Source: Bryobacterales bacterium
GTDB taxonomy: Bacteria; Acidobacteriota; Terriglobia; Bryobacterales; Bryobacteraceae
Assembly (NCBI GenBank): GCA_025462985.1
Contig: JAOAPP010000530.1
Span: forward strand, 1-6,154
Direction of reading: 5' to 3'
Length of the DNA: 6,154 bases
Positions within the stretch are counted from its first letter, which is position 1. Each line of letters starts with the position of its first letter. The position numbers and the translations under genes were made by a program. Below are positions 6,036 to 6,154 of the stretch, in pieces. The notes under the pieces are model-generated. The model was given only the letters and a program-made list of their open reading frames with translations, was not told where the DNA came from and made no database searches.

Positions 6036-6154
6036 TTCTATCAGGGAAGCGGATTCACCCCATTAAGAGCTCAGGGCCTATGTCAACCCCGGACCATCTA
6101 AAGGGATCTGTTGCATCCTTGTGCTTTCGGAGCGGTCGGGTACAAGCCGCGGGG

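Larger units (their letters stand above)
5849..6154. other. Operon leader / intergenic region, no convincing gene
   Basis: About 306 bases upstream of the first gene. It is visibly more AT-rich than the genes, especially near 5960-6070, as expected for a control region. It holds an inverted repeat (6009-6035) and an 11-bp direct repeat (5860-5870 and 6004-6014). A TTGACA on the minus strand (6086-6081) matches a -35 box, but no good -10 box stands 16-18 bp downstream (ATGGGG at 6063-6058), so I do not call a promoter. I see no clear sigma-54 element. A plus-strand open frame covering 5685-6101 has no recognisable protein features. The last 34 bases at the right edge show nothing I can assign. 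Confidence 0.5.

Noticed and set aside
6009..6045. Rho-independent terminator
   Set aside because: The stem is good but neither strand has a following run of T.
6058..6086. Sigma-70 promoter with TTGACA at 6086-6081
   Set aside because: The -35 hexamer is perfect, but the hexamer at 17-bp spacing is ATGGGG, and nearby TAAT-like sequence is only about 13 bp away.
5685..6101. 138-residue plus-strand open frame reaching into the leader
   Set aside because: Half of it is antisense to the glycosyltransferase gene, the rest crosses the palindrome, and no family features are visible.

Overview
The window is one end of an exopolysaccharide (EPS) or capsule gene cluster from a GC-rich Gram-negative bacterium. 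Every credible gene lies on the minus strand and reads from right to left. The tight spacing, the GC-rich codons and the Wzx/Wzy-type gene content fit a proteobacterium. An alphaproteobacterium or betaproteobacterium is my guess; the sequence does not fix the genus.

Layout in transcription order: (i) 6154-5849, an upstream region without a convincing gene, holding a 27-bp near-perfect inverted repeat and an 11-bp direct repeat whose second copy abuts the ribosome binding site of the first gene; (ii) 5848-5054, a WecG/TagA/CpsF (GT26) glycosyltransferase; (iii) 5054-4260, a NodB-like (CE4) polysaccharide deacetylase without a signal peptide; (iv) 4263-2936, a Wzx-type flippase split by an apparent 1-nt deletion near 3655-3690; (v) 2920-1130, a Wzz/Wzc-type chain-length protein whose C-terminal BY-kinase-like domain lacks the Walker A lysine and a tyrosine cluster; (vi) 1101 to beyond position 1, a polytopic Wzy-type polymerase or ligase cut by the left edge. 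Genes ii to iv are linked by TGATG and ATGA overlaps, and the remaining gaps are 15 and 28 nt, so this looks like one operon.

Expected teamwork: the GT26 enzyme adds a sugar to a lipid-linked repeat unit on the cytoplasmic face, the deacetylase removes acetyl groups from a sugar intermediate, Wzx flips the unit across the inner membrane, Wzy polymerises it, and the Wzz/Wzc-like protein sets chain length and connects to export. The initiating transferase, other glycosyltransferases and the outer-membrane exporter are not in this window.

The parts most worth a second look are the broken flippase, the pseudokinase-like co-polymerase and the palindromic leader. I see no tRNA, rRNA, CRISPR array, insertion sequence or integrase, and no evidence for a wholly new system.
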